Shown piece by piece: positions 9,687 through 17,865 of a DNA stretch of 64,000 nucleotides. The stretch is from Paenibacillus sp. An7 (GTDB lineage Bacteria > Bacillota > Bacilli > Paenibacillales > Paenibacillaceae): assembly GCF_009870785.1 (NCBI RefSeq), contig NZ_WTWX01000002.1:21474-85473 (forward strand), written 5' to 3'. A program made the translations under genes and the position numbers. Each line of letters begins with the position of its first letter. Positions within the stretch are counted from its first letter, which is position 1. Under the pieces are notes generated by a model. It saw nothing but the letters and a program-made list of their open reading frames with translations. It was not told the DNA's origin and did not search any database.

Positions 9687-11117
9687 ATGGGCGATAATAA
9701 AAACAATAAGAAACAAGCATCTGAGACAAAAGGAAATTTATCATGGTGGCAACTTTCTCTGCTTGGTGTTGCCGGTACCATCGGAACGGGGTATTTTTTA
9801 GGTTCTGCTCTTGCAATTAAGGTGGGTGGTCCATCCGTTATATTTACTTTTGTACTGGCTGCTCTTGGTACATATTGTGTATTTAATGCACTCGCCGGTA
9901 TGACAGCTGCTGAACCAGAGCAAGGGTCTTTCCGATCCTATGCGAAGAAGGCCTATGGTAAATGGGCTGGATTCAGCAGTGGATGGGGTTATTTTTCTTC
10001 AGAATTACTGATTATGGGAAGCCAGCTCACTGCCTTATCCCTATTTACGAGATTTTGGTTTCCGGCTATCCCAATGTGGGTATTCGCATCGGTATATGCA
10101 CTACTTGGTCTCCTGATCATCGTAATTGGTACGAAGTTGTTTGATCCGCTGCAGACTACAGCAGCCATTATCAAACTTTCCGCTATTCTTATGTTCATTG
10201 GTCTAGGAGCTGCTGGTTTATTCGGCTGGTTATCCGGCGGTATAAAGCCTCATGCCCCGCTTCGTCTCACTGAGATATTCCCAACCGGCATTACAGGTAC
10301 ATGGGCAGCATTACTCTTCTCCTTTTATGCCTTTGGCGGAGTCGAAGTCATGGGGCTTATGGCACTTCGCTTGAAGGAGCCAGAAGATGCTCCAAAGTCC
10401 GGTCGGATCATGATAACGGTACTTGCCGTAATCTATGTAACTTCCTTGGTTCTTGTTCTTACCTTAGCGCCTTGGCAGAGTTATGGAACAAAAAAGAGTC
10501 CATTTATCCAAGCACTAGCCACTTATGAACTTCCTTTTATTCCTCACCTATTTAATGGTGTGCTGATTGTTGCTGGTTTCTCGACGATGGTTGCATCTTT
10601 ATATGCGGTAACGACGATGCTGGTTACCCTTGCTCAAGACAAAGACGCCCCTTCTCTTTTCGGCAGAAAAGTGAAGGAACGTTTTCCTATTTATGCCTAT
10701 GGATTCAATGCTGTGCTTCTCGGTATTTCGATCCTAACAGCGCTGCTGTTGCCAGATACCATCTATGAATCAATCACGACTGCGGCAGGACTCATGCTCC
10801 TGTACAATTGGTCCTTCATTCTAATTACATCAGGCAAATTGCTTAAGTTGACCCCTTTTGGACAAGTCAAAAGATATGGAGGACTACTTCTCATTCTACT
10901 CGCTGTAACGGGAACACTCTTTCATAAGACGGGCAGACCTGGCTTTTGGATCAGCTTTCTGTTTATCGCATGCATTGGTCTCATAACCCTGTTTATGCAG
11001 AAAAAAGTATGGACTGCGGAGAAGCCTAAACGAACTAAACCCGATCGCAAATTGATCCAAAGCTTAAAATCCAACAAATATCGCTTCCCGGGAAGGGTTA
11101 AAAAAATAAAGCCTTGA
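9687..11117 (+). CDS. APC-family amino-acid permease
   Basis: Membrane transporter (476 aa) of the amino acid-polyamine-organocation superfamily with about 12 transmembrane helices. The helix 1 motif GTIGTGYFLGSAL, the Glu-rich E-P-E-Q-G-S-F of helix 3 and the FYAFGGVEVMGL stretch of helix 6 are typical of the bacterial AAT group. The C-terminal tail is very basic (KPKRTKPDRK). GAGGT lies 9 nt before the ATG. Its last 20 bases overlap the end of the convergent lysE-type gene. Substrate cannot be fixed from sequence. Confidence 0.92.
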   Translation: MGDNKNNKKQASETKGNLSWWQLSLLGVAGTIGTGYFLGSALAIKVGGPSVIFTFVLAALGTYCVFNALAGMTAAEPEQGSFRSYAKKAYGKWAGFSSGWGYFSSELLIMGSQLTALSLFTRFWFPAIPMWVFASVYALLGLLIIVIGTKLFDPLQTTAAIIKLSAILMFIGLGAAGLFGWLSGGIKPHAPLRLTEIFPTGITGTWAALLFSFYAFGGVEVMGLMALRLKEPEDAPKSGRIMITVLAVIYVTSLVLVLTLAPWQSYGTKKSPFIQALATYELPFIPHLFNGVLIVAGFSTMVASLYAVTTMLVTLAQDKDAPSLFGRKVKERFPIYAYGFNAVLLGISILTALLLPDTIYESITTAAGLMLLYNWSFILITSGKLLKLTPFGQVKRYGGLLLILLAVTGTLFHKTGRPGFWISFLFIACIGLITLFMQKKVWTAEKPKRTKPDRKLIQSLKSNKYRFPGRVKKIKP

Positions 11118-11730
11118 CAGCTTGAACACCAAAGTATAACCCAAATCCTAATAAGGATAGACCCGAAACTACAGAAATGGTCTTCAAAAGTGTGGGACTT
11201 AAATAGCGGCGGAAGAAACTGGACATGGTAGCAACGGCCAGGTCCCACACAAAAATACCAAGTATGATGGCAGAACTAAAAATCACTACATGCATTACGC
11301 TTCCAGAGCTTGTCTCTTTCGCCAGTACGGAACCATAAATGCCGAGCCAGAATAGAATGGACATCGGATTAAAAAGCGATAACCAAAATCCAGACATCAT
11401 TGATTTACCCAAAGGTTCTTTATGGTTAATTTCCGTTTCTTTAATCTGACCCGTGCTAAGAATACTTTCTATTCCTGTGTATGAAAGCACAAAAAAACCA
11501 AACAACCATAAAAACGTTTGAATAAAGGGAGCCTCAAGTAAATGGACAACTCCCAAATACACGAAGAGCATGTACAAAAGATCAGCAAGCACTGCTCCCA
11601 GTCCGAAAAACCAGGAATGAAAAAAACCACGTCTGATTCCAATGTTAAGCTGGGCAGCATTGAGCGGACCAATCGGTGCAGCTATCGAAATTCCAAGCAG
11701 TATGTAACCCAAAAAAGCACTTGTAATCAT
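11098..11730 (-). CDS. LysE/RhtB-family amino-acid exporter
   Basis: Predicted efflux protein (210 aa, about six transmembrane segments) that exports amino acids or similar compounds. The N-terminal signature GISIAAPIGPLNAAQLNIGIR and the GFWLSLFNPMSILFWLGIYG stretch identify the LysE family. The start has a very strong AGGAGGAGGAGG site. The 3' end overlaps the permease gene by 20 bases on the opposite strand. A short fragment that looks like a MocR-type regulator lies just upstream in the opposite direction. Such regulators often neighbour LysE genes. Confidence 0.93.
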   Translation of the reverse strand: MITSAFLGYILLGISIAAPIGPLNAAQLNIGIRRGFFHSWFFGLGAVLADLLYMLFVYLGVVHLLEAPFIQTFLWLFGFFVLSYTGIESILSTGQIKETEINHKEPLGKSMMSGFWLSLFNPMSILFWLGIYGSVLAKETSSGSVMHVVIFSSAIILGIFVWDLAVATMSSFFRRYLSPTLLKTISVVSGLSLLGFGLYFGVQAVKALFF

Positions 11731-11749
11731 ACAGCCTCCTCCTCCTTGA

Positions 11750-11815
11750 ATAAAAAGACAACCTATTGCTCATCTTATTCAAGAAGGAAGGCATGTACGA
11801 CAACTAAGTGAATGA
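11750..11815 (+). pseudogene. Possible remnant of a MocR-type regulator
   Basis: A short open stretch between two stops encodes IAHLIQEGRHVRQL. This resembles the conserved FIxEGHFxRHLRRM segment of the aminotransferase domain of GntR/MocR regulators, which often stand divergent from lysE-type genes. There is no start, no HTH region and no upstream coding sequence, so only a decayed piece would remain. The match rests on about 14 residues and could be chance. Confidence 0.28.
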
Positions 11816-11845
11816 GAGAAAAATTAAAATGGTTACTTAGGTAAC

Positions 11846-12334
11846 TTAATCACGCACAACTCTGTGTTTCAGATAATATTTAAGACCTGCTCTATCAACA
11901 TTACTAAACTGCAGCGGATTCTGATCGATCATCGTACGAAGACTTTGCAACGTTTTCCATGTAGCTCCCTTTGTCTCGTCTCCTTGTTCAAACAGTTTAC
12001 CTTCTGCCTTACAGATAAAATACATACCAATGGAATCAATCGGGCCCTTAAGGGTCTGGTATACACAAAAAGGCTCAATACATTCGACCTCAAAATCAGG
12101 ATTGATCCCTACCGTATCTATCCTTTTTGAAGCGCCTTCAATCCGAGTAACAGTTAGACCTGTTTCTTCCTGGACTTCTCTAATTAACGCTTTGTGTACG
12201 GATTCGTATAGTTCAATTCTCCCGCCTGGAAGTTCAAGTGCTTCCTCTCCCGGCTTGTTACGGGTTTGAATGACGAGCTCGGTTCCTTGTTTTCCTTCTC
12301 TTTCAATAAAAGCTCTTGCATTAACATAGAACAT
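11846..12334 (-). CDS. NUDIX hydrolase
   Basis: NUDIX pyrophosphohydrolase of about 162 aa. The full box is present (GGRIELYESVHKALIREVQEETGL read as two parts, GGRIELYE and REVQEETGL), with all catalytic Glu residues. The best start is the second ATG (MFYVNARAF) at 12334: GAGGAGG lies 6 nt before it, while the upstream GTG and ATG overlap or touch that site. A small inverted repeat, GTTAC / GTAAC, directly follows the stop. The substrate is not predictable; some relatives clean nucleotide pools. Confidence 0.9.
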   Translation of the reverse strand: MFYVNARAFIEREGKQGTELVIQTRNKPGEEALELPGGRIELYESVHKALIREVQEETGLTVTRIEGASKRIDTVGINPDFEVECIEPFCVYQTLKGPIDSIGMYFICKAEGKLFEQGDETKGATWKTLQSLRTMIDQNPLQFSNVDRAGLKYYLKHRVVRD

Positions 12335-12482
12335 GAACATCCTCCTCACAGGAAACTCCCAATCCTCTTTCCGATCTTGAGTTCAATAATACCATATATA
12401 TCCTTTTTTAAGCATATTGGTTCCCCTTATTATGTAATTATCATGTAATTTTTTTATGTTGAAAATAAAGGCTGCCAGCATA

Positions 12483-12514
12483 GAAAAAAGGATGGTCACA
12501 AGGATCATCCTCTT
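12483..12514 (-). terminator. Terminator after Cof-type phosphatase gene
   Basis: On the minus strand AGGATG pairs with CATCCT around an 11-nt loop and is followed by six T, 17 bp after the HAD gene stop. Confidence 0.7.
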
Positions 12515-12530
12515 CTCACACCGCTCTGTC

Positions 12531-13334
12531 CTATGTAGACCAAACCTCACTCAATAACCCGGCATACTCTAAGCCTTTACGAATTCCGCTTTCATCAACT
12601 GAACTGGTCACATGATTAGCATATGATTTCACTTCTTCATTGGCATTTCCCATTGCGATTCCCAGCCCGACATATGACAGCATTTCTACATCATTCAGTC
12701 CATCGCCAAAAGCAACTACTTCTTCTTTCGATATTCCCAAAACTTTGAGTACTGCCTCAATACCTTTGGCCTTGGAACCACTCGCAGGAATTACATCCAC
12801 AGCATAAGGATGCCATCTAATAAACTGAAGATCCTCAAAACCAGCTTTCTCCGATGTATAGATATGCTCTTCGTGTTCTTGACAATACAGCAGCGCCTGA
12901 TAAATCGGTTCTTCTTTCCAATAAGAAGTATGATAACCCGGTACTTCGACACGAAGAGTCTCAAAAGACGTCTTAATAAAATCGTGCTGCTTCGTGTTAG
13001 AGAAGCTCGCCTTCGCACCTTGCATCACAACCGGATGATTGTGGCTGAGTGCTGTATTTTCCAGTCTTTCCATTGTTGATTTGGAAATAGGAGCCTTATA
13101 AACAGGCTGTCCTTTATACACCACATAGGATCCGTTCAGGCTGACAAAGGAGTCCAGACCAAGCTCTGTTAAATATTCAGTAATATAGTAAGGTGCTCTT
13201 CCTGTCGCTATAAAAACATCAATTCCACGAGCTTTCAGCTGATTCACCGCTTCAACTGCATCTGCAGGAATAACCTTCTCATCATTCACCAGCGTACCAT
13301 CTATATCAAAAAATACGGCTTTATAATTAGTCAT
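12531..13334 (-). CDS. Cof-type HAD-IIB phosphatase
   Basis: Haloacid dehalogenase-like phosphatase of the Cof/YxeH group (267 aa), acting in the cytoplasm, usually on sugar phosphates or related metabolites. Motif I is FFDIDGTL (nucleophile and acid Asp), motif II FIATGR, motif III the Lys in GSKAKGIEAVL, and motif IV VVAFGDGLNDVEML. The start at 13334 (MTNYKAVFF) follows GGAGGG by 9 nt; the ORF extends nine codons further but without support. RNase H lies 43 bp upstream on the same strand, so co-transcription is likely. Confidence 0.92.
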   Translation of the reverse strand: MTNYKAVFFDIDGTLVNDEKVIPADAVEAVNQLKARGIDVFIATGRAPYYITEYLTELGLDSFVSLNGSYVVYKGQPVYKAPISKSTMERLENTALSHNHPVVMQGAKASFSNTKQHDFIKTSFETLRVEVPGYHTSYWKEEPIYQALLYCQEHEEHIYTSEKAGFEDLQFIRWHPYAVDVIPASGSKAKGIEAVLKVLGISKEEVVAFGDGLNDVEMLSYVGLGIAMGNANEEVKSYANHVTSSVDESGIRKGLEYAGLLSEVWST

Positions 13335-13377
13335 TCTTATGTTCCCTCCATGATTGTACATATGATGATTTCTCTAT

Positions 13378-14040
13378 TTATTTACGTCCATAATCTGCTT
13401 TTATTTCTCCCCACAACTTCGTTTGCCATTTCACAATTTTGTTCTGGTACGTATGTGTTCTGAGCCATTCTTCAGCTCGCTCAACCAAATCCCAAACCTG
13501 TCGGGTTGAGGCATCTTTTTTCAAAGTAGTAGCTGCTTTCTTCTGTCTAACCCATTTCATCGCATTTACTGAGTCGCTATAAATCGTCTTATTACTTCCT
13601 TGTTTTTGAAGATAAGCCAGCGCATGAACAATAGCAAGAAACTCGCCGATATTATTTGTACCATTCGGTATAGGTCCTACACTGAACAACACTTCTCCTG
13701 TCTTCGTATCCACGCCTTTGTATTCCATCGGGCCTGGGTTCCCCCTGGTTCCTACATCAACCGAGATACTATTGTAGTCAACAGGCTCTATGGGAGCTGA
13801 ATCATCAGTTCCATATGTACGCTTGCTAGAACTCCCTGCAGATTTCCCCGTTCCTCCTTGCCCATAGTATCCTTTCCAGCCAGCCGTATAGGCTTTCTCG
13901 GCCTCTGATTTGGATTCAAATGCCTTGTATTTAGCACCATTCACTCCGTTAACCTGCTGCTGGCATGCAGGCCAACTTGTATAAATACCCGGGATTTTCC
14001 CTTCCCAAACCACATAATATTTTTGCTTAGCCATGTCCAC
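13378..14040 (-). CDS. rnhA: RNase H1 with N-terminal viroplasmin-like domain
   Basis: Ribonuclease HI that degrades the RNA strand of RNA-DNA hybrids. Residues about 5-50 form the hybrid-binding viroplasmin-like domain (KYYVVWEGKIPGIYTSW). A polar linker follows, then the RNase H fold from about 85. The four carboxylates are visible: Asp in VDVGTRGNPG, Glu in NNIGEFLAI, Asp in IYSDSVNA, and Asp near the C-terminus in KADYGRK. The GTG at 14040 has GGAGG 6 nt upstream; the ATG at 14034 is an alternative. It is probably first in an operon with the HAD phosphatase. Confidence 0.93.
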   Translation of the reverse strand: MDMAKQKYYVVWEGKIPGIYTSWPACQQQVNGVNGAKYKAFESKSEAEKAYTAGWKGYYGQGGTGKSAGSSSKRTYGTDDSAPIEPVDYNSISVDVGTRGNPGPMEYKGVDTKTGEVLFSVGPIPNGTNNIGEFLAIVHALAYLQKQGSNKTIYSDSVNAMKWVRQKKAATTLKKDASTRQVWDLVERAEEWLRTHTYQNKIVKWQTKLWGEIKADYGRK

Positions 14041-14128
14041 TGGTTCCCTCCATGCTTACCTTTTCACATTACTTTCTACAATACCTTTTCAGACGAAAAG
14101 ATGCAAAGTCATCTGTTATTTCAAGACA

Positions 14129-14159
14129 TAAAAAAAACCTGAGTAATAACCCAGGTTTT
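14129..14159 (-). terminator. Terminator after degenerate NUDIX gene
   Basis: Eight-bp stem AAAACCTG / CAGGTTTT with a 10-nt loop. On the minus strand it ends in eight T. It lies about 95 bp after the NUDIX stop at 14253. Confidence 0.82.
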
Positions 14160-14252
14160 CATGAGAGCCATCCTTTTTTTCATTTCGTAAGACTCAGCAT
14201 ACGTATGCTCCCTGCTCAAACTCATAAAGAACAGAGATAATTTCTATGAATA

Positions 14253-14729
14253 CTAACTCACGATATACTTGACACCCTTTCCAATTTCTAGCACATGAAG
14301 CTCGGGAACCACAAATTCCGGAACAACATGGTGCTGCCTAAGAACATCAAGATCAATCCATTTATATCTATATTCTTTATTTGTACCTGTAAATTCACCA
14401 TCTTGATTGAAGATCGGATGTGGGTATGGAAGTTCCAATACGAAGAACATTCCCGTCTCATGAACCCGCATATTGTGCCCCAATGGTAGATCGACAATAT
14501 TCTCAATCATCCATACTTGCTGCTCTTGAATTACAGGCACACCAAGCTGTTCATATATCATCTTAGCGATTGTATACTCAGGTGTATCATCTGCTTCTAC
14601 ACTTCCGCCTGGTAAAAACCAATACGGCTGGTTTTGTTCTCTTTGCAGAAGAACTTTACCATTCTGAATAATTATTCCTCCTGTAGTTGTGTGATACTCG
14701 ATGGATTCATGGTTGTAGGATATCATCAT
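14253..14729 (-). CDS. NUDIX-fold protein with degenerate catalytic box
   Basis: The fold and GGSVEADDTPEY opening of a NUDIX box are clear, but the part that should read REUXEEXGU reads KMIYEQLGV. The Arg-Glu pair is replaced by Lys-Met and the second metal-binding Glu by Gln, leaving one of the key acidic residues. The protein (158 aa) may therefore have lost hydrolase activity or use other ligands. Start: ATG at 14729, 7 nt after GGAGG; a GTG one codon earlier is less well spaced. It is a single-gene unit with its own terminator. Confidence 0.85.
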   Translation of the reverse strand: MMISYNHESIEYHTTTGGIIIQNGKVLLQREQNQPYWFLPGGSVEADDTPEYTIAKMIYEQLGVPVIQEQQVWMIENIVDLPLGHNMRVHETGMFFVLELPYPHPIFNQDGEFTGTNKEYRYKWIDLDVLRQHHVVPEFVVPELHVLEIGKGVKYIVS

Positions 14730-14923
14730 CACTATTCCTCCTTCAGTACAGTCCGCTTACTCATTTTGGTTTTATTGCGTATATACTCACTTCTTACAAT
14801 GAATGGTTGATCAGGAATAGCTTGCCCCAATCCAGCTCTTACCATGTTCTAAAATGAAGCACCGAATCATAAACATACCCGATGTTCGTCTTTTGCTTTT
14901 AATGACACCATTTGGTCAAAAAA

Positions 14924-15010
14924 TTAACAACGGATGATCACAGCTTTCGGAGCTGCCGTAAGCCCTATCTGAAGGGCATCCGTCAAGAAGATATTTTCCA
15001 TATTTCTCAC
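14924..15010 (-). CDS. Candidate 28-aa small ORF
   Basis: A GTG-started frame (MRNMENIFLTDAL..., ending VIIRC) with GGAGG exactly 6 nt upstream. The peptide is rather hydrophobic, with no family I know. It could equally be a remnant of a larger gene or chance, since it sits in a long non-coding gap with no clear promoter. Confidence 0.2.
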   Translation of the reverse strand: MRNMENIFLTDALQIGLTAAPKAVIIRC

Positions 15011-15223
15011 AGGAAACCTCCGTTCATCCTTCCTATCTCACAGCGAATTTAGTCCGCTTTACGAACTCACATTTTCGATTCAGAATTCAGTTAAAACAAC
15101 GTTCAGTAATATAATAACAAGCTTTAAGAGGAAATAGTTTGATTTTCCAAAAAAATATTTATGAATTTCAATTTTACTGCTGACTCGCTAATTTTCACTC
15201 CTATTTCGTAGTTTATATGGAAT

Positions 15224-15256
15224 AAAAAAGAAGTTATGCAGGCCGCACAACTTCTT
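15224..15256 (-). terminator. Terminator after SdpI gene
   Basis: Stem AAGAAGTT / AACTTCTT extended by TGC / GCA across one mismatch, loop AGGCC. On the minus strand it is followed by six T. It lies 110 bp after the SdpI-gene stop. Confidence 0.75.
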
Positions 15257-15366
15257 AATACCCTTATATTGTAAACACATACGTTTTGTTTATAAAAATT
15301 GAAATAGTTCGGTTATTTTTTCATTTACTTTCATAATGTAAGCGGTTGTAGTTGTCTTCTCATGTC

Positions 15367-15699
15367 TTATTCTAATTCCTTTAATCTTCTCTCCACCATG
15401 ACAAATACAAGGAGATGAACGGTCAGAAATACGCCTACCAAAATACCAAGTCCCTGGATACCTTGAACAAATTTAGCAACGATCAATCCAATAAGAATAA
15501 AAAAAATCCCTACATAAATCATCCACATCGCACTATAACGATTCGCTTCTTCCCACATTCGTTGATTCTGAGTTGACCGATGGGTTCGATATCCAAACAA
15601 GCTGTTTATTCGCTTTGGAGGCTTCCATTTCATTATCACACCGATGATAACGAAGAGGATCCCTACAAAACTGAACACGACCAGATTATCCAAATCCAT
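15367..15699 (-). CDS. SdpI-family small membrane protein
   Basis: Integral membrane protein of 110 aa with three hydrophobic segments (about 5-23, 58-76 and 80-100). The SdpI family signature is present between the first two: LFGYRTHRSTQNQRMWEEAN, with conserved Gly-Tyr-Arg, Ser, Asn, Trp and Asn. SdpI of B. subtilis gives immunity to the SdpC toxin, but short relatives such as this are widespread and their role is unknown. AAGGAGGT precedes the ATG. The next gene upstream on the same strand is 35 bp away, so they probably share a transcript. Confidence 0.88.
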   Translation of the reverse strand: MDLDNLVVFSFVGILFVIIGVIMKWKPPKRINSLFGYRTHRSTQNQRMWEEANRYSAMWMIYVGIFFILIGLIVAKFVQGIQGLGILVGVFLTVHLLVFVMVERRLKELE

Positions 15700-15734
15700 G
15701 GCTACCTCCTTCTAATACAACAATACAATCACCT

Positions 15735-16064
15735 TCAGACTTCTTGCAGTATAGAACGCCCGCTTGTCCATGTCCATTCTTCATGGATGCGTATTTTTCC
15801 GTTCTCAAGTAATTCGGGAGTTGAAGTGCATATCCCTGTCATGATCTCATTCTTTTCATTAACATGATGATAACGCATATCTAAAGCCCCATCGTCCCCC
15901 ATTGTCGCAATCAGGTGGCCTGCTATAATACCGCCTCCTGCATAATTAGCCCACACGAGATTTCCGTCCTGAAAATAATGAAAAAGTGTCTCTCGATTGA
16001 CCTCCCCATTGCCGGAATTCTCCCATGACGTAAAGATTCGCCCATTGTAATCTATGTTGTTCAT
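15735..16064 (-). CDS. Conserved protein, about 109 aa, lipocalin-like
   Basis: Small soluble protein with no signal peptide or membrane segment. The pattern (NYNGRxFTSWENSGNGEVN, then FHYFQDGNLVWANYAGGGI and a C-terminal EEWTWTSG) is that of a short beta-rich family that automated pipelines often label N-acetylglutamate synthase. I see no acetyl-CoA-binding motif that would justify that name. GGGAGG precedes the start; ATG at 16064 is preferred over the GTG one codon earlier. It is likely co-transcribed with the SdpI gene. Confidence 0.8.
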   Translation of the reverse strand: MNNIDYNGRIFTSWENSGNGEVNRETLFHYFQDGNLVWANYAGGGIIAGHLIATMGDDGALDMRYHHVNEKNEIMTGICTSTPELLENGKIRIHEEWTWTSGRSILQEV

Positions 16065-16104
16065 CACTGTCAGCCTCCCTATCCTACTTAAGAAATTGTT
16101 GACG

Positions 16105-16542
16105 TCATTCCTTTCCTACAGGATTCGTATAAATATCCCGGGAACATATCAAAATATCTCCGCGCCGTGTCCATCCAAGACCCGTCCAGAATGATTGGCC
16201 ACTCTCATTGGAACCCATCACCATAATATGAGCTCTCTCGATCCCTGCGTCTCGAAGCCGGTCCAGACAAGACTGTACAAGGATTTTGGCAATCCCTTGT
16301 CCCCGGTATTCAGGCTTGACTGCCAAATGGTATAGATAGCCTCTTCTTCCGTCATGCCCTGCCAGCAGAGTCCCTATGATATCTTCATTCTGAGCGGCTA
16401 CATAACTGAATCCTTCATTACGTTCCAAATAATTTTCTATGGCTTCCCTGGAATCTGCATTACTGATGCTCATGCCTTCCGTTCTTCTCCATAAACCAAT
16501 ACACTGCTCATAATCACGGGCATCCATCTTACGGTATTCCAA
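16105..16542 (-). CDS. GNAT-family acetyltransferase, 145 aa
   Basis: Single-domain N-acetyltransferase of the YpeA-like type. Motif A is complete (VKPEYRGQGIAKILV), preceded by the beta-strand YLYHLAV, and motif B has FWTGLGW. The start is a TTG (MEYRKMD) with AGGAGG 8 nt upstream; no ATG fits the conserved N-terminus. It lies 40 bp upstream of the 109-aa gene, so 16542 to 15367 may be one operon. The substrate is unknown. Confidence 0.88.
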   Translation of the reverse strand: MEYRKMDARDYEQCIGLWRRTEGMSISNADSREAIENYLERNEGFSYVAAQNEDIIGTLLAGHDGRRGYLYHLAVKPEYRGQGIAKILVQSCLDRLRDAGIERAHIMVMGSNESGQSFWTGLGWTRRGDILICSRDIYTNPVGKE

Positions 16543-16857
16543 GTTCGTTACCTCCTGCCATCCATTTAGGTTATGCTCTTTTCTATATCAAGGTTTCTTC
16601 CTTATCATGCACCATCTCATTCATTGCTACCGGGATCTAGACGAACATAACCCTGATCAAGCACTTTTTCAAAAGACATATCAGCTGCACCCCTTTATTC
16701 TAATCCCATCATTTTACTGCATTTTCCAAAAATATGTCTAGCAGTTTCGTATCTCGATCTACTTGGTATTTATAAAAAAATGCTCCTTTTGTATACACAA
16801 AAGAAGCATCTCTTCGACCTTAATCTATTTTCATAACTTTCTCATAGTCCACTATCG
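16543..16857. other. Intergenic, with possible gene remnant
   Basis: Contains the terminator at 16773-16811. On the minus strand at 16679-16617 a 20-codon frame follows AAAGGGG and starts MSFEKVLDQGYVRL before stopping. The opening loosely recalls the KVLDHGYVRL start of flavin-dependent thymidylate synthases. The resemblance is weak and no downstream domain follows. Nothing else is recognisable. Confidence 0.35.
16773..16811 (-). terminator. Terminator after DJ-1/PfpI gene
   Basis: Imperfect stem ATGCTCCTTTTGT / ACAAAAGAAGCAT with a 4-nt loop. On the minus strand it is followed by seven T. It lies about 50 bp after the stop at 16858. Confidence 0.85.
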
Positions 16858-17439
16858 TTAGATGGTAATGATATCGTGGTGACGATAAGGATAATCCATT
16901 TGCTTACGAATATTGTGAACTTCTTCTTCTTTAAGAAACAGGCTTACAATATATAGGCCCAAATCAATGGATGTGGCTACACCTCCGCCGGTAAATATAT
17001 TTCCGTCTCGAACAAGGCGACATTTCACCACTTCCGCACAATAAGGGACTAGCAAATCATAATGCATTGGATGGGTGGTCGCTCTCTTATCTTGAAGAAA
17101 ACCTGCTGCACCAAGCAATAATGAACCTGTACATACTGATATTTTAAATTTAACTTTCTCTGCACTCTTCAGCCACTGGGTAAAATCATGATCGTATTGA
17201 AGCTTTCTCGTCCCGATCCCTCCGGGAACAAACAGCATATCATAGGAAGAAAGATCTGGTTTTACCTTATTAACCTTCATTGTCATTCCAAGTTCATCCG
17301 TTACTTCCTCTTGCATTCCGCATATGTCCCATGTCGTATTTTTCGTTTCAGGAAAATAGGCAAGTCTTGTAATCACATCATAAAATCCAGCAAAATCCAG
17401 AAACGTAATTCCGTCAAAGACAACAAAAGCAATTTTCAT
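16858..17439 (-). CDS. DJ-1/PfpI-family protein
   Basis: Cytoplasmic protein of 193 aa with the DJ-1/PfpI fold: MKIAFVVFDGITFLDF at the start, VPGGIGTRKL, then the nucleophile elbow SVCTGSLLLGAAGFL with the reactive Cys, and TGGGVATSIDLGLYI. This arrangement resembles the isonitrile hydratase and AraC-associated subgroup rather than the PfpI protease. The ATG at 17439 follows AGAGGA by 7 nt; the longer frame upstream has no support. It is a single gene between two terminators. Function in vivo is not predictable. Confidence 0.9.
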   Translation of the reverse strand: MKIAFVVFDGITFLDFAGFYDVITRLAYFPETKNTTWDICGMQEEVTDELGMTMKVNKVKPDLSSYDMLFVPGGIGTRKLQYDHDFTQWLKSAEKVKFKISVCTGSLLLGAAGFLQDKRATTHPMHYDLLVPYCAEVVKCRLVRDGNIFTGGGVATSIDLGLYIVSLFLKEEEVHNIRKQMDYPYRHHDIITI

Positions 17440-17522
17440 AGGAAGTTCCTCTTTTCTATTGAAATGAATTTCAATTGAGCTACTCTCTATTATAGAGTAA
17501 TACAGTATCTTTTCATGTAAGA

Positions 17523-17553
17523 AAAGCACCTTCCTCAGAAAGGAAGATGCTTT
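17523..17553 (-). terminator. Terminator after arabinofuranosidase operon
   Basis: Stem AAGCA-C-CTTCCT / AGGAAG-A-TGCTT with one internal mismatch and a 5-nt loop. T-rich sequence follows on the minus strand, 22 bp after the stop at 17575. Confidence 0.75.
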
Positions 17554-17574
17554 CATTATCATGCTTCATTCATA

Positions 17575-17856
17575 TTACCTAAGCCATTTCGGTTCAAAAG
17601 GATATGGACAGGTAGCACTGGCTACCTTGGCTTTCAAAGGAATGAGACACCCACAGTATTTACAAGTGGTTCCGTATTTGAATCCATCACATGTACGGCA
17701 GATTGCTAAACGCTCTTTGTACAGCTCCTGAACAGCCTGCTCTGACATTCCTTGCTCAGATGTAACAGTGGACTGTTCCATAACGGCAAGTTGTGATTCG
17801 CTGACATGCACACTTGCCGTACAACCTTTGCATTCGTTATCAGCTCTTGTTGTCAT
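17575..17856 (-). CDS. Cys-rich zinc-ribbon-like small protein
   Basis: A 93-aa protein whose C-terminal half carries cysteines in CRTC, TCKYCGC and a later ATCP, a likely zinc-binding knuckle; an extra CKGC lies near the N-terminus. The sequence agrees with what I recall of the uncharacterised DUF6171 family. It starts 9 bp after the arabinofuranosidase stop, so translation is probably coupled, but a specific part in arabinan use is only a guess. A phage-like or regulatory role cannot be excluded. Confidence 0.8.
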   Translation of the reverse strand: MTTRADNECKGCTASVHVSESQLAVMEQSTVTSEQGMSEQAVQELYKERLAICRTCDGFKYGTTCKYCGCLIPLKAKVASATCPYPFEPKWLR

Positions 17857-17865
17857 CCTCTTCTC

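Larger units (their letters stand above)
14733..15366. other. Long intergenic region, no firm gene
   Basis: About 630 bp between the NUDIX and SdpI genes. It holds the SdpI terminator at its right side, a possible 28-codon minus-strand frame at 14924-15010, and otherwise AT-rich sequence with no repeats or RNA gene that I can recognise. Confidence 0.6.

Noticed and set aside
15337..15350. cre-like sequence TGTAAGCGGTTGTA
   Set aside because: It breaks the central CG-Y rule and lies downstream of the SdpI gene, not at a promoter.
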